Origin: Sphingobacteriia bacterium 28-36-52
GTDB taxonomy: Bacteria > Bacteroidota > Bacteroidia > Chitinophagales > Chitinophagaceae
Reading direction: 5' to 3'
Length of the DNA stretch: 64,000 bases
NCBI GenBank assembly: GCA_002281575.1
Contig: NCGN01000006.1
Span: forward strand, 120,618 to 184,617
Shown: in pieces, positions 1-9,092 of the stretch
Numbering within the stretch: the stretch's first letter is position 1
Layout of the letters: the number at the start of each line of letters is the position of its first letter
Translations under genes and position numbers: made by a program
Notes under the pieces: generated by a model
What the model saw: the letters and a program-made list of their open reading frames with translations, nothing else
Databases searched by the model: none
Told to the model about the DNA's origin: nothing

Positions 1-215
1 ATGGAAGATTTAAAATGTTTGGCTTTATAAAAAGATACAAACGCAATAAAAGAGACCAATAAATTCAATATTAAAGCAGTTGGTTTTATAACGCCCACGT
101 TAAAATTAAAAATGGCCATTAATGCCAAATAACCACTAGCTCCGCCATGACCAACTGTGGCATATAGAAACGATATCACAAAAAAAGCCAGCCCATAAAG
201 AATAATTTCTTCCAT
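1..215 (-). CDS. TSUP (TauE/SafE) family permease, N-terminal part only
   Basis: The reverse strand opens at an ATG at 215 and stays open to the window edge, giving about 71 residues. The peptide starts MEEIILYGLAFFV and contains ATVGHGGASGYLALM, the glycine-rich first-helix pattern of the TSUP family of sulfite/organosulfonate or anion exporters, followed by a second hydrophobic helix. It begins 10 bases after the moeA stop, so it is probably the last visible gene of the molybdenum-cofactor run. Substrate cannot be told from the fragment; sulfite or another sulfur anion is the family norm. The rest of the gene lies outside the window. Confidence 0.75.
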   Translation of the reverse strand, partial: MEEIILYGLAFFVISFLYATVGHGGASGYLALMAIFNFNVGVIKPTALILNLLVSFIAFVSFYKAKHFKSS

Positions 216-225
216 AACTACAGCT

Positions 226-1395
226 TTAAAATAAGTGCACTATTACCAATTGGTCTTTATGAAAAAAGGACTGATCTGACGGCAACTCTATCCAGCAGTT
301 TGCATTAGAAAATGCACCTACTTGGTAAGAAGCTTGGGCTGCCAAAATACTTACCATACCATCTTTATAAAATGCTTTCAAGAAAAAATCCAATCCCAAC
401 TTCTTATTAAATGGTTCCATTAACTGTGCTTTTATTGAAGCAATCGGTTGTTTGCCTTCTATTGTTTCTATTGCAGGCTTTACATACTGTTGAAAACAAT
501 GCAACACAGAACTTGGGTTTCCTGGTAAGCCAAAAACTAATTTTTCTTGATAAGTACCAAAGAATAATGGTTTTCCGGGCTTTTGTTTAACTCCATGAAA
601 CACAGTATGCACTCCTTCTAGATTACATGCTTCAGCAACATAATCATAGTCTCCCACACTTACCCCGCCAGTAAGCAAAATCAAATCGGATTGACCCAAC
701 GCATTCCTTATAGCAGTTGCTGTTTCAGCCAAATTATCTTTAACATAAAGAATTGACAAGTTTGTTATTCCAACCGATTTTAAAGCGGATGCAAGCCCTA
801 TAGAATTAGATTCATACACTTGACCAAAACCAAGCAATTCGCCGGGCTTAACCAACTCATTACCTGTAATTATTAGGGTAATGGATGGTGCAGGATAAAC
901 CAATACTTCACCAATACCTAAACTAGCCAACATGGCTAATTGGTAAGGGTGCAAACAAGTACCTTTTGCAATAACCAAGTCACCTATTTCAACCGACGAC
1001 CCAATTGCCCTAATATTTAATCCTTGCTCATCTGTTTTTTGTATTACTTGAATTGAATCACCAAAATTTGTTACCCATTCTTTTTGTATAACACAATCAG
1101 CCCCTGTTGGCACTGGGCCACCAGTGAATACTTTAATAGCATAACCATTTTTCAATTCCAATTTTCTTGATGAGCCAGCTGGCAATTCATCTTGAATGGG
1201 CATGATTGCATTGATGCTGTTTAATTGAATGGCATAACCATCCATAGAAGATTGAGTAAAAGAAGGCATTGCAATTGCACTCACAATATCTTCTGCTGTA
1301 ACCATACCAGCAGCATTTATTAATGGCATCCAAATAGCACGAAATGGCTTTGCTTTTGAATACACCAATTTTTTTGCTTCGTTTACAGTTATCAT
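226..1395 (-). CDS. moeA: Molybdopterin molybdotransferase MoeA
   Basis: Inserts molybdate into adenylylated molybdopterin, the last common step of molybdenum cofactor synthesis, in the cytoplasm. The 389-residue length suits MoeA. Visible family motifs are SMDGYA at 50-55, TGNEL at 177-181, TGGVSVGDYD at 242-251 (the MoCF-domain loop) and GLPGNPSS at 289-296. The start MITVNEAKKL is typical. The gene lies 9 bases after moaA in the same direction and 10 bases before the TSUP permease. Its location in an operon with a molybdenum hydroxylase suggests dedicated cofactor supply, although it may also serve other molybdoenzymes in the cell. Confidence 0.94.
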   Translation of the reverse strand: MITVNEAKKLVYSKAKPFRAIWMPLINAAGMVTAEDIVSAIAMPSFTQSSMDGYAIQLNSINAIMPIQDELPAGSSRKLELKNGYAIKVFTGGPVPTGADCVIQKEWVTNFGDSIQVIQKTDEQGLNIRAIGSSVEIGDLVIAKGTCLHPYQLAMLASLGIGEVLVYPAPSITLIITGNELVKPGELLGFGQVYESNSIGLASALKSVGITNLSILYVKDNLAETATAIRNALGQSDLILLTGGVSVGDYDYVAEACNLEGVHTVFHGVKQKPGKPLFFGTYQEKLVFGLPGNPSSVLHCFQQYVKPAIETIEGKQPIASIKAQLMEPFNKKLGLDFFLKAFYKDGMVSILAAQASYQVGAFSNANCWIELPSDQSFFHKDQLVIVHLF

Positions 1396-1404
1396 ATTAT
1401 TTAA

Positions 1405-2385
1405 TTATCCTCCTATTGCAATCATACTTCTATTATGCAACTCATTGGTATTGATTTTTTCAAAATCTTTCGAAAATTGACCGCCCAATTCTTTGTGCTT
1501 GCTAGCAATGGCTTGTTTGATTAATGGGAGTATGTCTAAACCTTCGCGCAATGGTGTTAATAAATCTGTTTCAGATGAAGAAAATAAACAATTTTTTATT
1601 CTTCCATCTGCTGTAAGCCTAATTCTATTACAGGTACTGCAAAAAGGATTGCTCATCGTGCTTATAACTGCAAAGCTACCAAGGTGTCCTTCTATTTTGT
1701 AACGCTTACTGGTATCGTTGGGTTCATTTTGAGTTGATGCAATAGTAAAGCGAGCTTGAATTAAATCAAGCATTTCTTGCAAAGTCACTAACTTATCGCT
1801 ATTCCATTTATTTCCATCAAAGGGCATGAATTCAATCAGTCTAATTTGAATTGGAACATATTTAGTCCACTCAATAAAATCTAATATTTCCATTTCATTC
1901 ATCCCCTTTACCACTACCATATTCACTTTAACCGTAAAATCATTTTTCAACAATAAATCAATATTGTCTTTTACAATGTTGAATTGATCTCTGCGAGTCA
2001 ACAATTGAAACTTTTCGCGTTCCAAAGTATCTAAACTAATATTAATTGATTTTACTCCAGCTTTCTTTAAATCATCAATAAACAAATGAATGCGAGTGGC
2101 ATTGGTGGTAATGGTTAACTCTACCCCTAGTTTACCCAAAGCCTGTATAATTTCCGCAGCATCTTTTCTAACCAAGGGTTCACCTCCAGTAAGTCTTATC
2201 TTTTTTACACCCTGTTGCACAAATAAAGTTGCCATTGAAACAATTTCTTCTTTTTGCATCAATTGTTTATTGGGCATAAATGCATAATCCTCCTCGGGCA
2301 TACAATAGAAACAACGCAAATTGCAATTATCCGTTAATGAAATACGCAAATAATCATGCACCCTATTATATTGATCAATCAACAT
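1405..2385 (-). CDS. moaA: GTP 3',8-cyclase MoaA (radical SAM)
   Basis: Catalyses the first step of molybdopterin synthesis, rearranging GTP to 3',8-cyclo-GTP. The N-terminal radical-SAM cluster is CxxxCxxC at Cys21, Cys25 and Cys28. The C-terminal second 4Fe-4S cluster has Cys249, Cys252 and Cys266, and the chain ends in the conserved Gly-Gly needed for activity. At 326 residues it is full length. Its start overlaps the end of the upstream mocA-type gene by 11 bases, which suggests translational coupling. moaC, moaD and moaE are not in the window and may lie beyond the left edge. Confidence 0.95.
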   Translation of the reverse strand: MLIDQYNRVHDYLRISLTDNCNLRCFYCMPEEDYAFMPNKQLMQKEEIVSMATLFVQQGVKKIRLTGGEPLVRKDAAEIIQALGKLGVELTITTNATRIHLFIDDLKKAGVKSINISLDTLEREKFQLLTRRDQFNIVKDNIDLLLKNDFTVKVNMVVVKGMNEMEILDFIEWTKYVPIQIRLIEFMPFDGNKWNSDKLVTLQEMLDLIQARFTIASTQNEPNDTSKRYKIEGHLGSFAVISTMSNPFCSTCNRIRLTADGRIKNCLFSSSETDLLTPLREGLDILPLIKQAIASKHKELGGQFSKDFEKINTNELHNRSMIAIGG

Positions 2386-2983
2386 CTTCTTCGTTTAATT
2401 TTTTACATAATTGCTCGTAATCTTCCTTTGTGTCAATATCTAATGCTCCTAATTCAAAGTCAATGGTTGCAATATCGGCTGGGAATTGTTGCAATATAAC
2501 ACGTGCACCCTTATCACCCGTTAAATTGCATAAATGGGTAAAATAGGCTGAACTTAATAATACTGGGGTTCCCATAACACCATTGTACGTTGAAGCAATT
2601 ATTCCTTTTGTTGTTTGAATTTGTTTATTTAATAAATTCAGTAAAATAGCTCTGTTTAAAAAGGGTTGATCAGACACAACAATTACCAAAACGTCTAACC
2701 CTGGACAAGCTTTTAACATAGCAGTAAGGCCAACTGTGATTGAGCTACTCATTCCTAATTTGTAATCTTGATTTTGAATGATGTTAACTTTATCTGTATT
2801 TATTTGGGCTTGAATTAAATCATGATAATACCCAGTAACTAGCTGAACAATATTGGGCTCAACCGAAATAATTTCTTCAATCAAATGGGCTAAAATGGTC
2901 GTTTTTTTAAAGGGCAAAAGCATTTTGGCCTTCCCCATTCTAGAAGCTTCTCCTGCTGCCAATATCATTACTCCCCATTTCAT
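2375..2983 (-). CDS. MocA-type molybdenum cofactor cytidylyltransferase (NTP transferase)
   Basis: A nucleotidyltransferase of the MobA/MocA fold, about 202 residues. The nucleotide-binding signature LAAGEASRMGKAKMLLP sits at 8-24. I chose the ATG at 2983 rather than an upstream one because it gives a start of MKWGVMILAAG, placing the first beta strand at the N-terminus as in the family, and because it forms an ATGA overlap with the xdhC stop. Next to XdhC and a xanthine-oxidase-family enzyme, the expected activity is transfer of CMP from CTP to form molybdopterin cytosine dinucleotide. A guanylyl (MobA) specificity is less likely from context but is not excluded by sequence. Confidence 0.85.
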   Translation of the reverse strand: MKWGVMILAAGEASRMGKAKMLLPFKKTTILAHLIEEIISVEPNIVQLVTGYYHDLIQAQINTDKVNIIQNQDYKLGMSSSITVGLTAMLKACPGLDVLVIVVSDQPFLNRAILLNLLNKQIQTTKGIIASTYNGVMGTPVLLSSAYFTHLCNLTGDKGARVILQQFPADIATIDFELGALDIDTKEDYEQLCKKLNEEDVD

Positions 2984-4071
2984 AAGGATGCATGTATGGG
3001 CGTTTTTTTCCACTTTAAGTGTTGTGGTTGCTTGCATTCAATTACCGCCATAATTTCCGCACAAACAGATAAAGCAATTTCTGATGCTGTTTCTGCGCCT
3101 AAATCTAAACCAGTTGGGCCATAGATATTATTTAATTGAGCATCATTCAACTGAACGCCAGATGTTGCCAAATCATTTATTAATCGGTCTCGCTTAGCAG
3201 CAGGCCCTAATAAACCAATATAAGGTACTCTAGCATTTACTAAGCACCCTAACATGGCAAGATCATAATTATAATTATGGGTCATTAAAACAATGGCAGT
3301 TCTATTATCAAAAGTCAATTGACCTATTACTTCTTCTGGTTTCCCAATAATAATTTTATTGGCTTGACCAAAACGGAGTGTATTTGCATGGGTGGGTCTT
3401 CCATCCACCACAGTTGTACTCCACCCAATCAATCTTGCCATACTTTCTAAGGGCATGGTGTCATTTCCTGCACCTACAATTATTAAAGTGATTGGTGGTG
3501 CAACATATTCTATAAATAATACCTGCGCAGCATCTACGGTTTCTATTATTAAATGCTCCGACTTTTTATTTTGCAATACCCTTTCAAAAAAGGGTGCTAA
3601 CTGATTAAGGTAATTTTCTTGAATAGCTTCTTTTAACATAGTACCCAAATGACCACCATGTTCTTGATGGTACCCAGTAATCAATATGGATGGTTCACGA
3701 GAAGAAATTATTTTTTTGAAGTGATGAATAACCGAAGCATTATTGGTATTAATTGGCTCAAACAAAATTCGCACAATACCATTACATCCCAGCTGTACAC
3801 CTAATTTAGCATCGTCTTCATCAGTAGTATCGTATACCACCAACTTTTTTTTCCCTTGATTAATTGCCAACGCAGCTTTTCTAAGGGCATCACCTTCTAA
3901 ACACCCTCCACTTATTGCTCCTGTAAACTGCCCATCTTCCGTAACCAACATTCTGGCACCTGGCCTTCTGTATGAAGAACCCTCTACATTTACCACAGTA
4001 GCTAAAGCCATCTTAAGACCCAACTGATTTGCCTTCTCATAAGCTTGAACAATATCAACTAATTCTTTCAT
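2980..4071 (-). CDS. XdhC/CoxI family molybdoenzyme maturation protein
   Basis: XdhC-family proteins bind the molybdenum cofactor, support its sulfuration and insert it into xanthine-oxidase-type enzymes. The N-terminal XdhC/CoxI domain carries the signature SGGCLEGD at 54-61. The C-terminal XdhC Rossmann domain begins near residue 195 with LIIVGAGND and shows the later family block IGLLGPAAKRDRL. 363 residues is a normal length. It overlaps the cytidylyltransferase by the ATGA tetranucleotide and follows the cytochrome gene by 11 bases, so it belongs to the iorAB operon and very likely matures that enzyme. Confidence 0.92.
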   Translation of the reverse strand: MKELVDIVQAYEKANQLGLKMALATVVNVEGSSYRRPGARMLVTEDGQFTGAISGGCLEGDALRKAALAINQGKKKLVVYDTTDEDDAKLGVQLGCNGIVRILFEPINTNNASVIHHFKKIISSREPSILITGYHQEHGGHLGTMLKEAIQENYLNQLAPFFERVLQNKKSEHLIIETVDAAQVLFIEYVAPPITLIIVGAGNDTMPLESMARLIGWSTTVVDGRPTHANTLRFGQANKIIIGKPEEVIGQLTFDNRTAIVLMTHNYNYDLAMLGCLVNARVPYIGLLGPAAKRDRLINDLATSGVQLNDAQLNNIYGPTGLDLGAETASEIALSVCAEIMAVIECKQPQHLKWKKTPIHASL

Positions 4072-4082
4072 TCATGAATGGC

Positions 4083-4490
4083 TTAAGGTCTCAATAGTTT
4101 TACTTGTGAAGGAAGTATTGGTTTTATGTTTTTGTTGCCCCAACTATTATTGATGTAATTCAATACGTCAGCAATCTCTTCATCCGACAAGTAGTCTTGT
4201 GCAGGCATCATTCCATTGTATACCACGCCATTTACTTTTAATTCTCCGGTTTGCCCTTTTAATATTACTGATATCAAATCTTTAGGTGCACGCTTTAAAT
4301 AATCAGACTTAGCAACAGGCGGAAATGCTCCCTCCAAACCCTTGCCATCTTCCATATGACAATTCATACAATTATTTACATATACAGTCTTTCCCTTAGC
4401 AATGCTCTTAGTCATATTTGCTGGTTGAACAAAAGCAACAGCACCAAATACAAACACCAACAAACCACTTAAGAACATCCATCTTTTCAT
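4083..4490 (-). CDS. Periplasmic c-type cytochrome, probable electron acceptor of IorAB
   Basis: A 135-residue mono-haem cytochrome c with an N-terminal signal sequence (hydrophobic residues about 5-20). The haem-attachment site CMNCH lies at 41-45, and a likely axial methionine is in the YNGMMPAQ segment, followed by the usual C-terminal helix ADVLNYINNSWG. It is separated from the molybdopterin subunit by two bases and follows it in the operon. In isoquinoline- and aldehyde-oxidoreductase systems of this type a cytochrome c carries electrons from the 2Fe-2S subunit to the respiratory chain; that role here is inferred from context. Confidence 0.9.
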   Translation of the reverse strand: MKRWMFLSGLLVFVFGAVAFVQPANMTKSIAKGKTVYVNNCMNCHMEDGKGLEGAFPPVAKSDYLKRAPKDLISVILKGQTGELKVNGVVYNGMMPAQDYLSDEEIADVLNYINNSWGNKNIKPILPSQVKLLRP

Positions 4491-4492
4491 AA

Positions 4493-6636
4493 TTAACCAA
4501 TTTTATTGATGTCAAATGGTAGTCTTCTAATTCTCTTACCTGTTGCTGCAAAAATAGCATTACATAAGGCAGGTGCAAATGGCGGTAAACCAGGCTCTCC
4601 TACACCTTTGATTTTACTTCCTCCATTGGCCAAAATATGAACTTCAACTTTGGGCATTTCGTTAATTCTTACTAAGGGATTATTATGGAAATTAGTTTGA
4701 ACCGTTGCACCTTTATCAAAAGTAATACCACCTTTAATAGCTGCTGTTAAAGCCATTACTGCGGCACCTTCAACTTGAGCGCGGGTATTGTCTGGGTTTA
4801 CTACTGTACCAAGATCTATTACTGCAAATACTTTTTCTATTTTAATACCCGTTCCTTTTTTAGATACCTCAATTACAAAGCCAGCTTGACCAGCAAAAAA
4901 TTCATATTGCGCCACACCTCTACCCCAACCAGCTGGTAGTTTTTTATCCCAATTTGATACCTCCTTTAATTTATTTAAAATCTGTTTGGTATCCGATTCT
5001 TTGGTAAGCATTTCTAAACGAAATGCCATAGGATCTTTTTTTGCAGCAACGGCCATTTCATCTAAGAAACATTCATGAGAGAATGCCAATGTGGTACTGG
5101 TTACAGCTCTCCATGCTGCCAATGGAATATGAACATAATGATGAACATACAAATTCTTCATATGTTCAATTTCATATTTCTGCTCACTAATTCCTTCGGT
5201 CATGGTACCATCTGCCTTGTTAACATCGTAATCCTTCTTCATGTCTAGTGTAGGGGAGATTACCTTATGTTGAAATGCAATGGCTTTACCATTTGCATCC
5301 AAAGCACCCTTCATTGCAGAAAAAGTTAACGGTCTAAATGGTCCTTGTTGGGTATCGTCTTCTCTACTCCAAATTGATTTTACCGGCTTGCCCACTTTCT
5401 TGCTTAACTGAACAGCTTCATGAATATAATCAGGGTATAGCCTTCTACCGAAACCTCCTCCGTTAAAAAACACATTTAATTTTAAGTCTTCTTGCTTAAC
5501 GCCATAAATTCTAGAAAAATCATTCATCACACTACCAGGTACTTGAGTTGATGTCCAGATTTCTAATTTATTTCCTTCTTGCCAACTGGCTAAACAGTTC
5601 ATTGGTTCTATAGGAGAATGAGAAACAACCGGTGTTTCATAAAATGCGGTTAACTGAGTAGGTGCTTCAGCAAAAGCTTTATCGAAATCCCTTCTTTTTT
5701 GGCTGCTTCTCTAATACTTTGCTCATAATCTTTAGAATTAAAAGTATCGTTGCCCTGGTAATCCCATTTAACCACTAATGCTTTTCTTCCTTGCACCGCC
5801 GCCCAATAATTCTCAGCAATTACTGCAACTCCGTCCGACTTATATATCCCATGAATTCGTTCACAAGTTTCTACTGCAATAACCCCTTTCACTTTTTTGG
5901 CAGCAGTTGCATCAAAGCTTACCAATTTACTTCCAAACACTTTACAGCGCTCTATGGAAGCGTATACCATCCCAGGAACACTGGCATCAATTCCAAATTT
6001 AGCAGTTCCGTTAACTTTCATTGGCACATCTGGTCTTGGAGCAGACTTACCCAATATTTTAAAATCTTTTGCTTCTTTTAGGGTTGGATTTTTGGGCGCT
6101 TCTAATTTAGAAGCCGCTTCTGCCAATTCACCATAGCCCATTTTTTTACCAGAAGGTCTATGAATAACTGTAGCATTTTCTACATAACATTCCGAAACAG
6201 GAACGTTCCAACTAGTACTTGCAGCTTTAATCAACATCTCTTTAGCAGCGGCACCTACTTTACGCAAATTGGTATAGTTGGTTCTAACTGAAGAGCTACC
6301 GCCAACAAATTGTGCAGGACCATATTTCTTTTCTCCACCAGTTTGTTTGATTACTATTTTATCCATGGCCACTTCCAACTCTTCTGCAATTAATGCAGGA
6401 ATAGATTGGTAGGTACCTTGACCAATTTCAGGCTTGGTATTAAAAATAGTTACCAGCCCTGTTTGATCTATCATCACCAATGGTGATAATTCAAAAGCGG
6501 CGGTTGAAGTTCCTAAATTTTCTATCACAGATATGCCATCTGCTTTAACGCCTAATCCCATTACCAACCCTGCTCCAGTTAAACTGGTAAGTCGTAAAAA
6601 GTTTCTGCGATTTATTTGACTGTTTTGCTGATTCAT
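4493..6636 (-). pseudogene. IorB-like molybdopterin-binding large subunit, split by a one-base frameshift
   Basis: Two adjacent reading frames together make one xanthine-oxidase-family large subunit of about 714 residues. The upstream frame (from ATG 6636) begins with a twin-arginine export signal (RRNFLRL) and holds the ALD-XDH hammerhead domain. It runs out after EQSIREAAKKEG. The expected continuation DFDKAFAEAPTQLTAFYETP is found in the next frame without interruption and runs to the stop at 4493, with family motifs such as GGGFGRRLYPD and GVGEPGLPPFAP. The break lies at 5689-5700, where an A6 run and a G3 run sit close together; one extra A or G restores the frame. No other damage is visible, so this is either a very recent mutation or a sequencing error. 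Substrate is unknown; isoquinoline 1-oxidoreductase and aldehyde dehydrogenase are the named relatives. Confidence 0.9.
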
Positions 6637-6654
6637 TGCTTAATATTTTTTGAA

Positions 6655-7110
6655 TTACTTAATCATTTCTGCAGCGCGGTGTATGGCACTACGAATACGT
6701 TGATAAGTTCCACATCTACAAAGATTGCCTTGCATTGCTGCATCAATATCTGCATCTGTTGGATTGGGTTTTGCTTTTAGTAAAGCAGTTGCACTCATGA
6801 TTTGTCCAGATTGACAATAACCACACTGAGGCACTTGTAATTCTACCCAAGCATTTTGAATAGCTTCTGTTATTTTATCTTTCATTCCTTCAATGGTAGT
6901 AATCTTCTTCCCTACAGCTGCGGCAACAGGAAAACTACAGGATCGCACCGGTTTTCCATCAACATGTACGGTACAAGCACCACACTGTGCAATACCACAA
7001 CCAAATTTGGTTCCTGTTAATCCTACCATATCTCTGATAGCCCATAATAAAGGCATATCGGCACTGGCATCCACCTGGTTAGGGGTGTTGTTAATATTCA
7101 ATGTTATCAT
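6655..7110 (-). CDS. 2Fe-2S iron-sulfur small subunit of molybdenum hydroxylase (IorA-like)
   Basis: A 151-residue two-cluster ferredoxin-type subunit. The N-terminal plant-type cluster uses Cys38, Cys43, Cys46 and Cys58 (CGIAQCGAC). The C-terminal all-helical cluster uses Cys96, Cys99, Cys131 and Cys133 (CGYCQSG and CRCG). It pairs with the large subunit encoded 18 bases downstream, passing electrons from the molybdenum centre. There is no signal sequence of its own, which fits co-export with the Tat signal on the large subunit. As the first gene of the run it marks the likely operon start, although I could not identify an exact promoter in the 69 bases upstream. Confidence 0.94.
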   Translation of the reverse strand: MITLNINNTPNQVDASADMPLLWAIRDMVGLTGTKFGCGIAQCGACTVHVDGKPVRSCSFPVAAAVGKKITTIEGMKDKITEAIQNAWVELQVPQCGYCQSGQIMSATALLKAKPNPTDADIDAAMQGNLCRCGTYQRIRSAIHRAAEMIK

Positions 7111-7179
7111 GGCAAATAATTTCAGTATGAAGTTAAGCTAAAAGAAGAGTATTATCCAACCCTCCAAACCTATTAAAAA

Positions 7180-8583
7180 TCAGTCTAATATATGAGTTTC
7201 ATGCATTGCTGGAATAACCACTTCCTTAAAATGTTTTCTTCTTAATCTTGCTGCAAAATCAATTTGGACATCGTGTTCACCGTGCACTAAGAATAATTTT
7301 CTTACTAATTCAGGATTTTGACAACATAAAAATTGACACAAATCTTCATAATCACCATGCGCACTCATACTCCGCATAACGCCTATTTCGGCTTTTACAG
7401 GATATAACTCTCCAAATATTTTTACTTCTTTTTGTCGGGCGGTTAATCTACCACCTAAGCTATAGGGGTCACAATATCCTACTATGAGAATGGTTGTTCT
7501 TTCCTTTTCAATATTATTCATAATATGGTGCTTCACCCTACCCGCATCTGCCATACCACTTGCAGAAATAATCACACAAGGTGCATCATTCTCATTCAAT
7601 TGTTTGCTCTCATCAACTGTTTTAATAAATTTCAACGTTTTGAAATCAAAAGGATCGTGATCATGTTCCATGATTTTTTTGACCCGTTTGTTGTAATTCT
7701 CTGGAAATTTTTTTAACAGCGCTGTTGCTTCTCTACTTAATGGGCTATCCACATATACAGGTATTGGAGGCAATCTATTTTCTACCTCCAACTGATTAAG
7801 GGCATATAAAATTTCTTGTGTTCTTCCTACACTAAATGCAGGTATAATCAATTTTCCTTTTTTCTCAACACAAGTATGCAACATCCATTTTAGTATTGTA
7901 TCGGTAATACCAAAAACCTCATCGTGCAACTTATTTCCATAGGTACTTTCTAGAATAATATAGTCTGCTTGATCAAATGTATCTGGTGAACGTAAAATGG
8001 CATCATTGTATCTACCCACATCGCCACTAAAAGTGATTTTATTTGTTTTACCATCTTCTATCACTCGCAAATGAACTGCGGCCGAACCAATAATATGACC
8101 TGCGTCAGTAAAACAAACAGATATTTCATTGTCAATTTTTGTCCAATGATTGTAATCAATAAATTTAAAAAGTGACAAAGCAACAGCTGCATCTTCTAAA
8201 TCATACAATGGCTCATATGGAGGTAAACCTTTTTTAGCTCTTCGCTTATTTATAAACTTAGTATCATCTCTTTGTATAGTAGCAGAGTCTTCTAACAATA
8301 TTTCAGCCAATGCCTCAGTAGCTGGCGTTGAATATATTGTGCCCTTAAATCCTTCTTTAACCAACTTAGGTATTAATCCTGAATGATCAATATGAGCATG
8401 TGATAAAATTAGATAACTAATTTCAGATGGATCAAAACCAAACTTTGCATTCAGCTCCTCGGTGTTTTTACCCATCCCTTGAAATAACCCACAATCTAAC
8501 AAAACTTTTTTCCCGCTTTTTAAGGTTAGCAAATGCTTAGAACCAGTAACCATTCTAGCTGCTCCATGAAAAGAAATTTTCAT
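7180..8583 (-). CDS. Metallo-beta-lactamase/beta-CASP fold RNA-processing nuclease-like protein
   Basis: A 467-residue member of the beta-CASP branch of metallo-beta-lactamases, relatives of CPSF73 and the Ysh1/RNase J-like nucleases. The zinc-binding motif HAHIDH is at 62-67. A beta-CASP domain follows (IIPAFSVGRTQEIL, then YVDSPLSREAT) and a C-terminal RMMBL-type segment shows SAHGDYEDL and VHGEHD. These proteins cut RNA or, in some bacteria, remain of unknown role. It is the last gene of a minus-strand run and begins two bases after the DUF4442 gene. Confidence 0.88.
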   Translation of the reverse strand: MKISFHGAARMVTGSKHLLTLKSGKKVLLDCGLFQGMGKNTEELNAKFGFDPSEISYLILSHAHIDHSGLIPKLVKEGFKGTIYSTPATEALAEILLEDSATIQRDDTKFINKRRAKKGLPPYEPLYDLEDAAVALSLFKFIDYNHWTKIDNEISVCFTDAGHIIGSAAVHLRVIEDGKTNKITFSGDVGRYNDAILRSPDTFDQADYIILESTYGNKLHDEVFGITDTILKWMLHTCVEKKGKLIIPAFSVGRTQEILYALNQLEVENRLPPIPVYVDSPLSREATALLKKFPENYNKRVKKIMEHDHDPFDFKTLKFIKTVDESKQLNENDAPCVIISASGMADAGRVKHHIMNNIEKERTTILIVGYCDPYSLGGRLTARQKEVKIFGELYPVKAEIGVMRSMSAHGDYEDLCQFLCCQNPELVRKLFLVHGEHDVQIDFAARLRRKHFKEVVIPAMHETHILD

Positions 8584-8585
8584 AA

Positions 8586-9068
8586 CTATTTAGATTTAAA
8601 ACTCCAGGTGATATAAAATTCCGCAACTACTTCTCCTTTAGCATTCGTGCCTACAGATTTACATACAATGGTCTTCCCCTCCTTTGTAGCAATAGCTTCT
8701 TCAATTGCTTCTGAAACCATTAAGCCATCTGAACAAGTAAATGCAATTAATCCAGTAGCTTTCTTTACAAACTTAGCTTCTAACCCCACTACCAACATGC
8801 TAACCGAAGGGCTTCTTTTATAGGTTTGTCCTACAGGAAACAACCCTGTACTCATTTCGGCGGCCATGGCTTGTACAGCAAAATACATAGATTTGAAAGG
8901 GTTCTGATTAATCCACCCATGTTTTACTAGTATTACCGTTTTGGTTTCGTCAATATAATCAATCTTTAACCCTGCAATAAATGCGGCCGGCAATTTTACT
9001 AATTTAAAAAAAGCAAATCTTATAGGATTTGTGATGATTTTTTTGAAGGCTGGAAATTGAGAATTCAT
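8586..9068 (-). CDS. DUF4442 domain protein, hotdog-fold thioesterase-like
   Basis: A 160-residue soluble protein resembling the DUF4442 family, which has the hotdog fold of acyl-CoA thioesterases. The recognisable block is NPFKSMYFAVQAMAAEMSTG, in which the N-x-x-G-like helix packs against the sheet in related proteins. The substrate is not known, and thioesterase activity is only an inference from fold. It lies between the MlaE-type permease and the beta-CASP protein with short spacers of about 24 and 2 bases. Confidence 0.75.
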   Translation of the reverse strand: MNSQFPAFKKIITNPIRFAFFKLVKLPAAFIAGLKIDYIDETKTVILVKHGWINQNPFKSMYFAVQAMAAEMSTGLFPVGQTYKRSPSVSMLVVGLEAKFVKKATGLIAFTCSDGLMVSEAIEEAIATKEGKTIVCKSVGTNAKGEVVAEFYITWSFKSK

Positions 9069-9092
9069 TACTCAATTTAACCAATATTCAGT

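Noticed and set aside
5791..6136. Plus-strand frames opposite the iorB-like gene
   Set aside because: They mirror the conserved coding sequence of the large subunit and have no domain, signal or ribosome-binding context.
7180..8583. Second metallo-beta-lactamase-fold protein considered as an antibiotic-resistance enzyme
   Set aside because: The beta-CASP insertion and RMMBL-type C-terminus place it with RNA-processing enzymes, not lactamases.
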